From positions 44,307,561 to 44,371,560 of the forward strand of contig NC_088775.1 of NCBI RefSeq assembly GCF_954871325.1: 64,000 nt of DNA. Direction: 5' to 3'. This document shows positions 48,867 to 60,869 of this stretch, in pieces. Numbering within the stretch: position 1 is the first letter of the stretch; every line of letters begins with the position of its first letter. The notes under the pieces were generated by a model. The model saw only the letters and a program-made list of their open reading frames with translations. It was not told where the DNA came from and made no database searches. This stretch comes from Gordionus sp. m RMFG-2023. Its lineage: Eukaryota; Nematomorpha; Gordioida; Chordodea; Parachordodidae. The position numbers and the translations under genes were made by a program.

Positions 48867-50060
48867 CATAGACGTAGACGAGGGGGGAGCAATGGGAAAT
48901 TTTTTTTCCTCTTTAGAAATGTATCACTTTTTGTGAATATCATTTTAAGCTAATAAAAAATATTCCCCTTAGTCCTCCCCCAACTTCATGACCCCCAAAA
49001 ATGTATCTTAAACAATAATTTGAAAGAAAGAATATAAAATTTGATATTTTTTTAAACTAAAACTATTCATAATTTATACATTTTTGGAAAAAAGCATTTA
49101 TATATAAAAAAGTGAGCCAAAAGTGTTTTTAAAGAAATGGAACATAAGCCATAGATAAGTCTTAAGACAAAAATGAAATTTATTATAATTATAATAATAG
49201 ATCCATAAAATTAGTAAATAATATAATATATCAAATATAATTTTTTATAAAGTAAGTAATTTTAATTTATTTATCCTAATAAATGTAAAATATAATTAAA
49301 AACTATTGATAAAATTAAATCATAAATTAAATAAAAAAATTAAAGCACAATAGAAACAGTGGAATATTATATGTCGTAGATTTACAGTATATCTAATTTT
49401 ATCAATTATCATATGACAATTTACCAATATAGCGAATTATATATTTTACAGAAAACTATAAAATATTGATAAGGACATCAGAAAATATCTTTTAAAGACA
49501 TTGTGGGATGAATAATATAACGATTAATTTTTAATATCATTTTTTATTTAAAGTAAATAGATGGCGTTAAATAATTGTATTGCAAATTGTTGCTATATTT
49601 ATTATCAAGAGCATTGATTAGTAAGATTTGTTAAAATATTAACTGTAATATATTCTCTAACTGTCAAATATGTCTGTAAAATGGAATTTTACTTAGTATT
49701 TTTTAACCAATTCTTTATAATAGATATCAATATATGTCTACTTACTTTTTATAAATAATAATTCTTATATTTGTTTGGAATAAATTATTACCATGCTTTT
49801 ATATTGTATATACAAATAATTTATTATATTTTAAATAAACTAATAAAAATATAATTCATATTTCTTCCAGGCTTTTTTTTTAATTAAAATTAACCTCCTA
49901 TCTTGTAAAAATATTTTATGACTATATATAAACTAAGGTAACCCGGCCGAAGCCCGGGCAAAAGCGGGTCGAAGGCCCGCACAAAATGGGGTCTGGAGGT
50001 GTAACCCCCAATAATTTTTTAATTACCCCCACCCTTAGGAAAATCCTGGCTACGCCTATG
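48867..50060. mobile_element. 1.2-kb hAT element (TSD GGGATGAG)
   Basis: Ends CATAGACGTAGACGAGG and the inverse of CATAGGCGTAGCCAGG lie inside perfect 8-bp duplications GGGATGAG (48859-48866 and 50061-50068). The right 420 bp match 27200-27626. No transposase is recognised, so it is non-autonomous. It inserted into the detached 3' part of the LINE (50069-50257). Confidence 0.85.
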
Positions 50061-50068
50061 GGGATGAG

Positions 50069-50257
50069 GCTGCCTATGAAGCTAATATAATTTGCCTTGT
50101 GTATCGTTATGGCGAGTCTTTGTCTTAAGAAGAAGCCTTTGCGAGGTTCACCTGTTAGTTGAGCTCGTTTTGGTTCAGTTGTAATTGCAAATTAACAGAA
50201 GGAATAGCTTCAAGGAACTCATGGCCTGAACCATTAAGCAGTGTGGAGAATAAAGGA
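50069..50257 (-). mobile_element. detached 3' part of the 51058 LINE
   Basis: The minus strand reads PLFSTLLNGSGHEFLEAIPS then VNLQLQLNQNEL before stops. It begins at the octamer TCCTTTAT (complement of 50250-50257), which also precedes the tRNA-bearing element at 58156. Joining this to the end of the plus-strand LINE frame continues LSDRPL as LSDRPLFST in phase, so the two pieces are probably one LINE copy separated by an inversion. Confidence 0.7.
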
Positions 50258-50657
50258 GGTTAATGATGCTTACTACCAAGTGCATGTATGGAAATATTCT
50301 AAATACCAACCTAATTTGCTAAATACCGACCAAAATTTATTAAATGTAATAAGACTTATTATTTAATATATTATAATGGAATCACGTGGTCGAGTCCGGC
50401 CTCCTATATATCATCCCCCCAAGGATGGAACCACCAAGTTTAGAATAAGAAAAAAAACATAATTATTACCGGGATTCGAACCCGTGACCATAGGATCAGT
50501 AAGCGAAGCTTTTGCCGACTAGGCCATAGAGGCTTGCCAAAAATCACGATTTTTCAAATATATATAATAAATATATTTGGTAGTGCCTATCCAAATGAAA
50601 AATAAACAAAATTCAAATTTGATAGGTAGTACCTTAAGGTAGTAAGCATTATTAACC
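50258..50657 (-). mobile_element. 400-bp inverted-repeat element carrying a tRNA-like unit, copy 1
   Basis: The ends GGTTAATGATGCTTACTACC and the inverse of GGTTAATAATGCTTACTACC are terminal inverted repeats. The minus strand holds a tRNA-derived unit: A box TGGCCTAGTCGG (50526-50515) and a perfect B box GGTTCGAATCC (50482-50472), with CCCGG after it. A second inner hairpin (GGTAGTACC...GGCACTACC) lies next to one end. It is nearly identical to the copy at 58156-58542 in opposite orientation. The mixture of transposon-like ends and a Pol III promoter makes it neither a plain SINE nor a plain MITE. Confidence 0.75.
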
Positions 50658-51045
50658 TTCGTAAAGCGACAGTATAAAGTATAATTCGAGACTACGGGAC
50701 GATACGTTTAAAGACGGGATACCCCATTTTCGGGGGGTATATTATTTTATTATTATTTTTTTGTTATTTTTTTTATGTTACTTTTTTTGTTATTTTTTTT
50801 ATATGTTACTTTTTTTGTTATTTTTTTTTTAAAATTATTATATAAATTTTTTATTTAAGATATTTTGAAAATGTTTTTCCTACAAATTTTTATTTAAGAT
50901 ATTTTAAATAGTTTTATCTACAAAATTTTGTATATTAGGGGTAAAATATTTGAATTCTTAATTCCGCAGCGTTTATATATATAGGGGAGGGAGGGGGGTG
51001 GAGAATTTTGCCTAGAAATTTAATTTTTTATTTAAGATATTTTAT
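50658..51045. repeat. one arm of the Merlin-like repeat
   Basis: From about 50840 the sequence repeats TTTTTATTTAAGATATTTT units, then TATTAGGGGTAAAATATTTG and TATATATAGGGGAGGGAGG, matching 43790-44020. The preceding 50720-50840 is T-rich simple sequence. The arm ends within a few bases of the LINE's first codons. Confidence 0.55.
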
Positions 51046-51947
51046 ATCATCATCTTTATGTCTTCATCACAAATCTGTCCCTTATGCCAAAAATTAGTGC
51101 ATATTAGAAAAGATGGATGTTTACAAGTTCATGGACCTCCTTCACTCAGATGTCCACACTCTGGCTCTGTCCCTTATCAATCTTTCGATTATCCCTTCAG
51201 AAAATTCTGTTCCACTTCTCCACAATTCAAATTCCAGTTTCTCAGATTTTTTTTCTTGACCATCCCAAACCAAATATTATTTCATAGGATCCCCAAAAGT
51301 GCCAGATTGCCCGTTGCTAAATCTTTTGCTGAATGTCTATCCTCTCTATTGCTAAACTTTAGCAATGAGCATGAATAGCTAAAATTTCTATTCTATGGAT
51401 ATAATACCTTCAGAGTACCTGACAAAAATTCACATAAATCCCTTACCCAGTAAATCAAGGATGCTGCTTCGATTAAGATTCCTCATCTTCATGAATACAA
51501 AATGCCACAGCCTAAATAAAAGAAAACACTCACCTATTGAGATGAAGGCCAATCTGATTTGCAAGAAAATTGACTATCTCAGTATTAAAGGTGCACTCAG
51601 ATTGGGGTCCACGCGTGACTCTCTGGCTGAGCCTTCCATGTCCACTTATATAAAGTTATGTCAAAAACACCCCACAGCTAACATTATCCCAATTTCCCCC
51701 TAACCTCACTCAACTTGTGCTTCTCTTTTTACTTCAGAAGAAGTGAGGAAATCTATTCTTTCCTTTCATCGTGATTCTGCTCATGGTCTTGATGGCATAC
51801 GCCCTATTTTTCTCCAGGACATCACTTTCCCCTCTACATGCTCACAAACATCCATTCTTTCTAAATTAACAAACTTCTGAAACAAAATTTTAAACGGTGA
51901 AGTTCCAAGTTTTGTTTCTCCTATCCTCTTTGGTGCTAAGCTAATCG

Positions 51948-53166
51948 CAGAGTTGTTAATCGCTACTATTAAAAGTATCGCGCTACCGCTATCGCTATTT
52001 GTCAAAAAAAGTAGCACACTATTAGCTACTATTTTTTAAAAGTAGCTTTAGCTACTCTTTAAGCTACTTTTTATAGAAAAAAATTTAGAAACAAATTTGT
52101 TTTATTTTTTGCTTATGATGTTATTGTATAGTAAATATATAAAAATCAACATTTATAAATATTAAAATATAGTTAGTTTATTATAAAAAAATTTATGTAA
52201 TAAAAATAAATATTTATGGTAATTTATTGCATTTTATAAGTTTTTACCTAGTGTTATGTGTCCAACTATCTGCCGTGGTGCATATATACGATATCTCTGA
52301 TAACTCAACTATTAGAGCATCTTTCATCACTTTAAAGTTATCTGCTATTTTATTCATTAGTGTCTGGTGACCTAAAATTGTTGTATCAGGGGATAGAGTT
52401 TTAATCATCATGGTAAATGATGGATTATCAACCAAGGACATTCGCTGATCTGTATCAATTGTAAAATCAACAATAACTTTATCAGCCAATATCTGATAAA
52501 TATTGGCATTCAATTATTAATTAATTTGGTTTGAATTGAATTAGTCTTTTTGGATGTAGAGTCGCCTATACCAAAATTATTTAGATGTTTCTCCATTTCC
52601 TTAAAACTATTGGCATGAACAGTCTTATAAAATAAATACCATTAGAATGTAAAAATGACAATTTACCTTTTGGTGTTTCTTGAGGTTATAACTGGATTGA
52701 TTTGAGGAAATATTTTTTTTACATTTTAAACAAATAAATTTGAAGCCAGTTTTGGTTTTTATATTTATTTTAAAAAATTTTTCAAATCTAGGGAATGGGA
52801 AATTTGTATTATAGATATTAAGGATATTTTCCTCCCTGGTATCTTCCATTTCATTAATATCATTCAATTTCAACGATTTGGATATTCATAGGCGATGACA
52901 TTTTAAATTATTGAAACGTGATTTTTATAATACAAATGAAAATATATATTACAAATTGAAAATATATTTCAATTTCAAAATTTAATAATAAATTATAAAA
53001 TAATAATTAATTATTATTATATTTAAATTTTCATGTTTAAACTTACCTTCATTATATTAAAAAGTAGAGTGCTAAAAAATTAAATAATTACAAAAAAAGT
53101 AGCCGCTATTAGTTATAGCTACAAAAAAGAAAAAGCGCTAAGTAGCGCGCTACTTTAACAACTCTG
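51948..53166 (-). mobile_element. hAT transposon inside the LINE (TSD GCTAATCG/A)
   Basis: The ends CAGAGTTGTTAA are inverse copies flanked by GCTAATCG (51940-51947) and GCTAATCA (53167-53174). Subterminal regions repeat GTAGCGCGCTAC-like motifs. On the minus strand a BED-type finger (FICLKCKKNISSNQSSYNLK...H) lies at 52873-52625, followed by the start of the transposase core, IADNFKVMKDALIVELSEI then CTTADSWT (52513-52244). The remainder is deleted. Removing the element and one repeat restores the LINE frame at LIA...LQKPNN. Confidence 0.88.
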
Positions 53167-53487
53167 GCTAATCACACTTCAAAAGCCCAATAATGATATC
53201 AGACCAATTACCATCGGTTCTACCTAGTGTTGTTAATTGGTTGGTTGTGTAGTGCTCAGACCCGGGGTTTGGGTCTAAAATATCGACTAAACCAGCTCTG
53301 AGCACGAACCCCGAGCACAGACCCGGGGTTTGTGCTCGGGGTTCAGACCCGAGGATTTTTTAATTATTATATAGTCCTGCTCCTGCAAAAGCTAGTTAGC
53401 TTCGGGATAAAAAAAATTTATCTCGGGTCGTTTAATTATAATTCCATATATTTTATAATTCCCCATTATTGGTCTTAATAAATTAGT

Positions 53488-53836
53488 CAGAGACCTGCTG
53501 GTCCGGCTCAGCCCGACCTGAGTACACTGGCCCCTATTTTAATAATTTTTTTAAATTAACCCAGGCTGGGTCTGAAAATTTATTTTAAAAATAATCCGAG
53601 GCGGACCGTATATTTTAAAACCAAATATTTTAAATCGCCATTATTAGCTATATAAATATAATATAAGTATAATATTTTTAAAAAAATCTGGGCCTGGTCT
53701 GAAAATATATTTTTTAAAATAGAGTCAGGACTGAAAATTTATTTTAAAAAAGCTGAAACGGGACGGGCCTTTTCGAAAAAAAATTTGAGAAAAAATCCAG
53801 GCCGGGCCGTGCAAATGGTACCTCTGCAGGTCTATG
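53488..53836. mobile_element. 349-bp GC-rich hAT MITE (TSD AAATTAGT)
   Basis: The ends CAGAGACCTGCTGG and the inverse of CATAGACCTGCAGAGG are inside perfect duplications AAATTAGT (53480-53487 and 53837-53844). The interior alternates GGGCCGGGC-type islands with A/T runs, as in the copies at 3624-3961 and 60604-60869. Non-coding. Confidence 0.85.
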
Positions 53837-56399
53837 AAATTAGTGCCGAAAGTTTTTAAAAAGTAATGTTTCTGGCCAGCAGCCCAGAGGGCCTAATATC
53901 ATATTATCTAGCTGTCATAAGTTTTTAAAACGTTTTTAATAAGCTTTGGCTTACAATGATTAAATTTAGAATATTTAAAACAAAAAAATATTGCCTTTTT
54001 TCCTAATAATAAATTTCAGTATTGTAAACAAAACGATTGCCTAAATATATTTAAATATTGTTTATTTTCATTAAATAAAATCGCAAAAAAAAATTTTTTG
54101 TTTATTTATTTAAAAAAATATGGGAAAATTTTTTTTGATAAAGTAAAAAATAAAATGAAGGATAAATAAAAAATTTAAAGAATAAAAATTTTTGCTAAGT
54201 ATTATTTGTCTTAAATTTTCCAATCCTCCTCCCCACACCCCCCCCCCCCCTAATTTCTCTTGTTTTCTTGTTCTTTAATATTATTTTTTAAAATTTACCA
54301 ACCCCCCTAATTTCGATTGTTCATAATTATACTTCTCTTTTTTTTTTAAATTTTGAACTTTTTTCCCCCCATTTTTCTTGTTATAATTTTATCTAACTTT
54401 TTATGAGCCATATTAAGCGAAAATAATGGGGGGAGAAATTTGTTTATAAAAGAAAATATTTCTTTACATAATTACTAAAAATAAATACTTCCGATTTTTT
54501 ATAAAATTATTATATGAATATTTCTAAATATAATATTTATGTAATGTGTTATTTGAATAAATATAATTATTTAAATGAAATTCGTTAAATCGATCACGAT
54601 TTGGCCGACCCCTTTTCAACAGGGTTTCGAACCATTAAGTATAGAGGTTCGGTTCGTTACGGTTTTTAGTTTAAAATTTTATAAAGGTTTTGTTCCATTT
54701 CGGTTTTTTTTTGAAAAAATTTAAATCGGTTCGGTTTATAATTTATAACGGTTCTTTTCGGTTTGTTCCGGTTCTTAAAATTTGATTTAAAAAAATTTAA
54801 TAATAAACCATATATATTAATATTAGAGAAAAATCTTTTTATAATTTCTTATTTAATTTAACCATGATAATCTAATAGATATTTTTATTAAACTTAGTAA
54901 ATATAAATTAGACAAATCAATTTTTTTTATTTTATATATAAATAAGATAAACACAAACATGCGCAAATACAATGAGGAATAAAATAACACATAAATATAA
55001 TGAAATTTATATTATTTATTTTTAAAAAGAGAATTAGAACGGATAACTAAAATCTTTTCTAATATTTCAGGATTTAATTTAGTTCTCTGCGCAGAGAGTA
55101 TAAACTTAAGGCTAGAAAATGCTCTTTCTACGGAACTAGCACAGTTATAGCTAACTTATAAAGTTCTGGCATACTATTCTTTACATTTTCCCAATAATTC
55201 GAAAGATTTGTATCTTTTTCTAATCTCTCTATATTATCAAATGACCGAATTATATATTCTCTTTCTATACATTTATTATAATTTTCTATGCCCTGCTGAG
55301 ATTTATTCTTATTAAGGCTTTCATGCGACTTTAATAAATCTTCAAAATCATTATCTAAGTTATCTTTCGAATGTGAACACATAGGAATAGTATCTAAAAT
55401 TTCAATATCATATACCTCTTAAACAATAATAATTTTTAAGAAAATTTTAAAAAATAACTAGTTTTTGTCACATGACTCTAAATCTAAAATAATGTGTTAA
55501 ATACTATTTTTGAGGCTATTATGTTTAGAATTAAGAAAATTAATAATGATACAATACTCATATTTTAAGAAATGCAGTTAAAATCATTGTTATCTTCTAG
55601 TTATTTTAGCATCAATAGTTCTTTTTAAAAGTAAATAAAAAAAATTCCTACAATTTATAGTGGGCTGATCTATTTTATATTTAGTTAAGTAAAATTAAAG
55701 AGTTTATCGTTCGTATGTCGTAATCATAATCAGTTTTGTCAGTCAATATTTTGCTTTGGCAATCCTGACTGAGACTCATCAGGACTACTTAATTATTTTG
55801 GATAAAAATTTTCCTGCCCCTTCTAAGCCCTATATTAGCTTACAGAGTCGAGCGAGACTCGAGAGGGAACGCTAAATCATATATATTATATACTTTCCTG
55901 GTAGATTTATAATAAAATTAAAAATAAATGGGTTTTTGTCCCGCTTCTGGACTAAACATAATTTATTTTAGAGATTTTATTACCTACAACAATATGATAG
56001 ATTATATTTTTTTTGCTATATAAGTTTTTGAGATATAAGCATTTTAATAATCTTAAAGATTATTACTAAGGGGTGACTATAAATATAATTTATTATATTA
56101 GTTTATGATTTTAAAGGAGAAAATTAATTATTTATATCAAACATCTCAGACTCCTATTTTTATTAACTTAAGATAAACTAATGATGTATGGGTTGCCCTT
56201 GCCAGGTTTATAACTGCTGCTTTCTTATTATATTTATAATATATAAATATATGCATTCTTTACCTGAATAAATTACATAAAAGGTATTTAAGTAAAATAG
56301 ATGAAGCGGCATTAAAGAACAAAAAAATCTTAGATGTTTTTTGTTTTTAATATTTTCTTAAAATGTATATTATTTAAAAAACTAAAATCTGAATATACA

Positions 56400-56690
56400 A
56401 AGCACGGACTGACTGAGTTTAGGGATACGCCGGCATGGCAGCCAAGAAGCCGGCTTGGCTCAGCCGTTTAGCAACACTAGTAAGCCAAGAAGCGGGTTTG
56501 GATCATCCGTTTAACAACACTAATCACAAATAAATAAATTTCGGCTTGAGCCAACTCCTGTACCGACTCGAGCAAGCCAACTAATTCGGCTCAATGAGCC
56601 GGCTTGAGTCTGAGTCTAATCTTCGGGTCAAAAACTGGCTGAGTTTAGGGCTAAGCCGGCTTGACTCAGTTTTTTAACAACACTAATACC
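56400..56690. repeat. cluster of three hAT-type outward ends
   Basis: AGCCGTTTAGCAACACTA (about 56462-56479), ATCCGTTTAACAACACTA (about 56504-56521) and CTCAGTTTTTTAACAACACTA (about 56665-56685) all point the same way. Each is preceded by AAGCCGGCTTG-like palindromes. CTGAGTTTAGGG...GCCGGC occurs at both 56416 and 56638, suggesting a duplicated or nested terminal region. Confidence 0.5.
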
Positions 56691-58155
56691 TATTGATTTT
56701 AAGGCACTACTAGCACCCTTTTCCTTTCTTTAACTCAGAGTCTGAAAATATTTAAATAAAAAGAATTTTAATTTTTATATTAAATTTAATACTATTTGTC
56801 CTCTTTGTTTTATTCTCAGCAATAATTTTGGGGGTTTTTAAATTAAACGACCTGATATAAATTTTTTTATCCCGAAGCTAAATAGCTTTTGCAGGAGCAG
56901 ACTATATAAGAATTTTAAAAAAAACCCGGGTCTGAACCCCAAGCACAAACCCCGGGTCTGAACCCCGAGCACAAACCCCGGGTCTGTGCTCGGGGTTCGT
57001 GCTCATAGCAAGTATTAGCACAAATTTGGGTCGTATATATTACGACCAAGCAAATTAACAACACTAGTTCTACCTTCGTCATTTAGTCGCCAAGATGATA
57101 TCATCTCGAATTAAGCATGATGCTTCACGTCTCTTAAGCCCCTTCCAACTTGGTGTTGGGATCCCAGGTGGCTGTGAAGCCGTGTTACATATGACTAGAT
57201 TATATCTTGAAAATCTACCCTCTAATGAATCCTTAGTTAAAATAGACTTCTCTAATGCCTTACACTCTCCCGGACTCCTTCCTGAGTTCCTCTAGTACTC
57301 TTTTTCCCGGTTACACAAAGTTCTTTTATTCTTGTTATCAACAGCCTTCCACCCTACAATTTGATAAAATTCCTTCCATTGACGGCATTCAACAAGAAGA
57401 CCCTCTAGATTCCCTATTTTTTTAATTTAGGTATTAATGACATTATTAAATCCATTAATGCGATCTGCTCATTATCCTTTCATGCTTGGTATATCGATGA
57501 TGGTATCCTTGGTGGTTCCAATGATGAGGTAAAAAAGCTGTGAATATTATCAAGGAGGCTGGATCTGCTATCGGACTCTCCATCAATCCTGAGAAATCTG
57601 AGTTTATACCTATAAATTCTATCGAACCTAATTTAAATAAATTCATAATAACTACCCCCTTCAGTCCACACTTGAAACACTTTTTGAGTTGGCTAATTTA
57701 TTTTCCCTACTTCATAAAGCCTTTTTCCTCGTGAAAAATTTTTCAATATTCCCCGTATTCTTTATGCGCTTCGTTTAACCGCCATTTTTAAATTCCCCAT
57801 TCCTCTCGGAGTTTATGAAATTGGGATTAAGGCCCTTATCGAAAATATTCTAAATTTTTAAATTCGATACACAAGCCTCCTTACCCACCAAGATGGGAGG
57901 CCTTGGTTTTAGATCTCTGTTCGATCTCGCCTTAACAGCCTTCATAACCAGTTGTTTTTTAACAAAATATATAGTAAATTCTCTTTCGTTAAAATCTATG
58001 CTTCTTAATGATGCAATCATCGAATGTAAGGCAGGAATTATTGCTGATCACCCTCTTCCTGAATCGAATAGGCAGAAGGACTGGGATAGGCCTATTATTG
58101 CATTCTGCGTTGAATCACTACTTTCCAGAATGCAATTATCTGACCGTCCTTTATC

Positions 58156-58542
58156 GGTTAATGATGCTTACTACCTTAAGGTACTACCTATCAAATTTGA
58201 ATTTTGTTTATTTTTCATTTGGATAGGCACTACCAAATATATTTTATAATATATATTCTAAAAATCGTGATTTTTGGAAAGCCTCTATGGCCTAGTCGGC
58301 AAGAGCTTCGCTTACTGATCCTATGAATCCCGGTAATGATTATGTTTTTTTTCTTATTCTAACTTGATGGTTCCATCCTTGTGGGGATGATATATAAAAG
58401 GCCGGACTCGACCACGTGATTCCATTATAATATATTAAATAATAAGTCTTATTACATTTTAATAAATTTTGGTCGGTGTTTAGCAAATTAGGTAGGTATT
58501 TAGAATATTTCCATACATCACTTGGTATTAAGCTTCATTAAC
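58156..58542 (+). mobile_element. inverted-repeat element carrying a tRNA-like unit, copy 2
   Basis: Nearly the reverse complement of 50258-50657. It has the A box TGGCCTAGTCGG (58288-58299), but the B-box region is deleted (CCTATG joins directly to AATCCCGG), so this copy could not be a Pol III gene. The left end GGTTAATGATGCTTACTACC is intact; the right end (TAAGCTTCATTAAC) is slightly diverged. It is preceded by TCCTTTAT (58147-58154), the LINE target octamer. Confidence 0.75.
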
Positions 58543-58579
58543 TTATATTATCTTAGTAAATTAAAATAAAATAAAAAAT

Positions 58580-58621
58580 TTCATCATGGGGGGGGGGGAG
58601 GGTTAAAACCTTAACGCCACT
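58580..58621. mobile_element. solo hAT-type terminus
   Basis: Reading outward on the minus strand it begins CAGTGGCGTTAAGG and is followed by a run of about 10 G on the plus strand. The partner end was not found. Confidence 0.35.
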
Positions 58622-60603
58622 GATAATATCTTATCTAGTATAATATAGAACATAGATCAAGTGTATATTTTGTCTACGAGGCCTCGAGAAAATGTCGTTT
58701 TTGAGACCGATCAGAAAAAAAAATGAAAAATAGAGGTTGATCAGGAAAAAAAATTATGACTTTTCTCTTATCATTTACATATAATTTATAGCCTAAAGTT
58801 ATGGTATTTAGAATATCATATTAATATTTTTTTTGATGATTATCCTTTACATATTACACTTTTATGAGTTTTTTCCAAAAAAGAAGACGTTTTCGTTTAA
58901 GTGAAAGTCAAGTTTTGTTGATTTATATTTTTATACATTAGTTTGTAATTCATTATTAAAATAGATTTCAATTGGTTTTAAAATAATAAATGAAAAGAAT
59001 CTACAGATTCTCAATAATATCCATGTAACAATACATTAAATTTGTTAAATCATATGAATTTTCTTGAAATGATATGAATTATATAAAAAAAATAATAAGT
59101 TATTAGAAAAACGTACAAAAGGAAATCTGAAATATTGACAGATCAAAATCCAATGGAAGAAGTTCTCCAATAACTTTGTTGTCTTATATAATCGTTAATG
59201 AAGTCATTAATGTTGTTCCAGGATAAATAGGGAATTTAATATTAAAAAAAGGGGGATAAATAGCAAACGATATAGATTGTAAATATATGGAAAACAAGTC
59301 ATCAGTACTTGATGAATCAAATAAAATGGTACTCAATCCTTGTAAATATTTCACCTGGCTTTGGCGACAAGTGAAGTAAGGCACACGTAAAAACCCCTTA
59401 GATTGTTATATGGTAAAGAAAACTTACTCCCGATAACTATAAGTTTGCTAGAGTATATAATTAATAATAAATTGCTTGAGGTGAAAACTTTATTAATAGT
59501 TAAATCTTTGATTGAGAATCTTTGTAAATTTCAAATGTTAAATTAGCTCTAATTTTTTTGAAATAATGGGGCAACTCTTTTTATATTTTTAAATTAAAAA
59601 TTTGAATATTTTATCATCTTGGAATCTAGGAATCAAGTATTATTTATCTTTTACATCCTCCACATCCTTTCAAAAAAAACTATAAAAATGATTACCAATT
59701 TAAATTAAAAAATTTCTGATTCAAAATTACCAGATAGTATCTGGGAGCAAGATGAATTGCTAAAAAATGGAACAGATGGAACAAGGATTAACAGTGATGA
59801 ATGCAAATAGAACGCCCTCAATGATTGACATCTATGCTGTAAAAGTATTTCGTATAATTGATCAATTTATAAATATTTTGACTCAACGGTTTTAAGTGAA
59901 TAAAAAGCTTATAAAAAATGTGCAATATTTGTATTCAAAGCGTATAAATGAAATAAATATCAAATATATTTCTGAAAAGCCTTAAATAATTTCACAATTG
60001 GAAAAGATTTTCAGTGACAAATTACGACATTAATCGTTTCCATTAGCCCGCATTTACAATATTTAATAGTAGAATCAAATGTAAATGCTGACGATATAAT
60101 TTATGCGAATGAGGAGTCTAATAAACGAAAATAAAATAATAAAAGATACAACCAACCACAATAACAAGTGTAAACATCTATGAGATACTTCAATACTATA
60201 ATATGAGCACAACCAGGGTTGGGCACCTTATTTGAAAAAATTAACGTTTATGTTACCTTTATTTAAAATTGTAAAAGTTACCAAAAGTTTTCGTAAAAGG
60301 TGATAAATTTTATTGATTCTATGTAAAGTTTAAAAAAAACATCAGTATTATAAATTATTAATATCTTATTGTCTAATTTAAAATAATAACAATCTAAGAT
60401 TATTATTTTATAGATTCTCTAAAGGACTGATTTTTAAAAGAAAACATTATTTTCGTCTCCTGTTTGGTTTATTAATTAAATTCTAAGGGAGTAAAGTAAA
60501 TTTATACGGTAACAAATAAATATTTATTCGAATATTTATATTTTATGATGCTTATTGATTTCAGGTGATGGATAGTGAAGATGTAAGATTACTTCATTGA
60601 AAT
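58622..60603. other. no gene recognised
   Basis: AT-rich. The minus-strand frame 59384-59184 (RQSQVKYLQGLSTILFDSSS, then TDDLFSIYLQSISFAIYPP) is moderately coding-like but begins at no clear exon boundary and is not recognised. A plus-strand stretch near 59735-59800 (DSIWEQDELLKNGTDGTR) is likewise short. Neither is supported as a gene. Confidence 0.35.
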
Positions 60604-60869
60604 CAGAGACCTGCAGAGGTACCATTTACACGACCCTGTTTTTTTTTAAAAAAAATTTTAGGCCCGGCCCGGATTTTTTAAAAATATTTTATATTTATTT
60701 ATGATTTTTATAGCTAATAATGGCGATTTTTGGTTTTATAATATATAGCCCGGGCCGGATATTTTTTTAAAAAAATTTTAAGACCCGGCCCAGCCCAGGT
60801 ATATTTAAAAAAATTAAAATACAACCCGGCATGTATACCCGGGCTTAGGGCCGGCCCTGCAGGTCTCTG
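60604..60869. mobile_element. 266-bp GC-rich hAT MITE
   Basis: The ends CAGAGACCTGCAGAGG and the inverse of CAGAGACCTGCAGGG are inverted repeats, and the interior has GGCCCGGCCCGG islands. Same family as 53488-53836. The flanking 8-mers do not match, so one flank has changed or been lost. Confidence 0.7.

Larger units (their letters stand above)
53225..57066 (-). mobile_element. 3.8-kb hAT transposon inside the LINE (TSD GTTCTACC)
   Basis: Perfect duplications GTTCTACC (53217-53224 and 57067-57074) bracket ends TAGTGTTGTTAATT. The outer 200 bp on each side are inverse copies rich in CCCGGGTCTGAACCCCGAGC motifs. The minus strand near 55080-55140 reads ASSVERAFSSLKFILSAQRT then KLNPEILEKILV, the dimerisation domain; a charged upstream part is open at 55382-55128. 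Other parts are degraded. A MITE (53488-53836), a block of AACCGAACC-like subterminal sequence (54590-54780) and a cluster of hAT-type ends (56400-56690) lie inside, so it has collected further insertions. Confidence 0.88.
51058..58155 (+). mobile_element. LINE (non-LTR retrotransposon), interrupted twice
   Basis: Coding order on the plus strand starts with an N-terminal zinc-knuckle-like CPLCQKLVHIRKDGCLQVHG from ATG 51058, then KSARLPVAKSFAECLSSLL. The reverse transcriptase begins SEEVRKSILSFHRDSAHGLD near 51740 and NDIRPITIGST near 53195. It continues after the second hAT with SRLLSPFQLGVGIPGGCEAV (57130-57190), VKIDFSNA, IDGIQQEDPLDSLFF near 57385 and AWYIDDGILGG near 57485-57515, the catalytic palm motif. 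GSAIGLSINPEKSEF follows near 57560, then MGGLGFRSLFDLALTAFITS at 57893 and LLSRMQLSDRPL at 58120-58153, where it stops at the tRNA-bearing element. The hATs at 51948-53166 and 53225-57066 lie inside. Several shifts and stops are present, so it is inactive. Clade unassigned. Confidence 0.85.

Noticed and set aside
57455-57646. Minus-strand frame of 63 residues
   Set aside because: It is antisense to the YIDDG and INPEKSEF region of the LINE reverse transcriptase.
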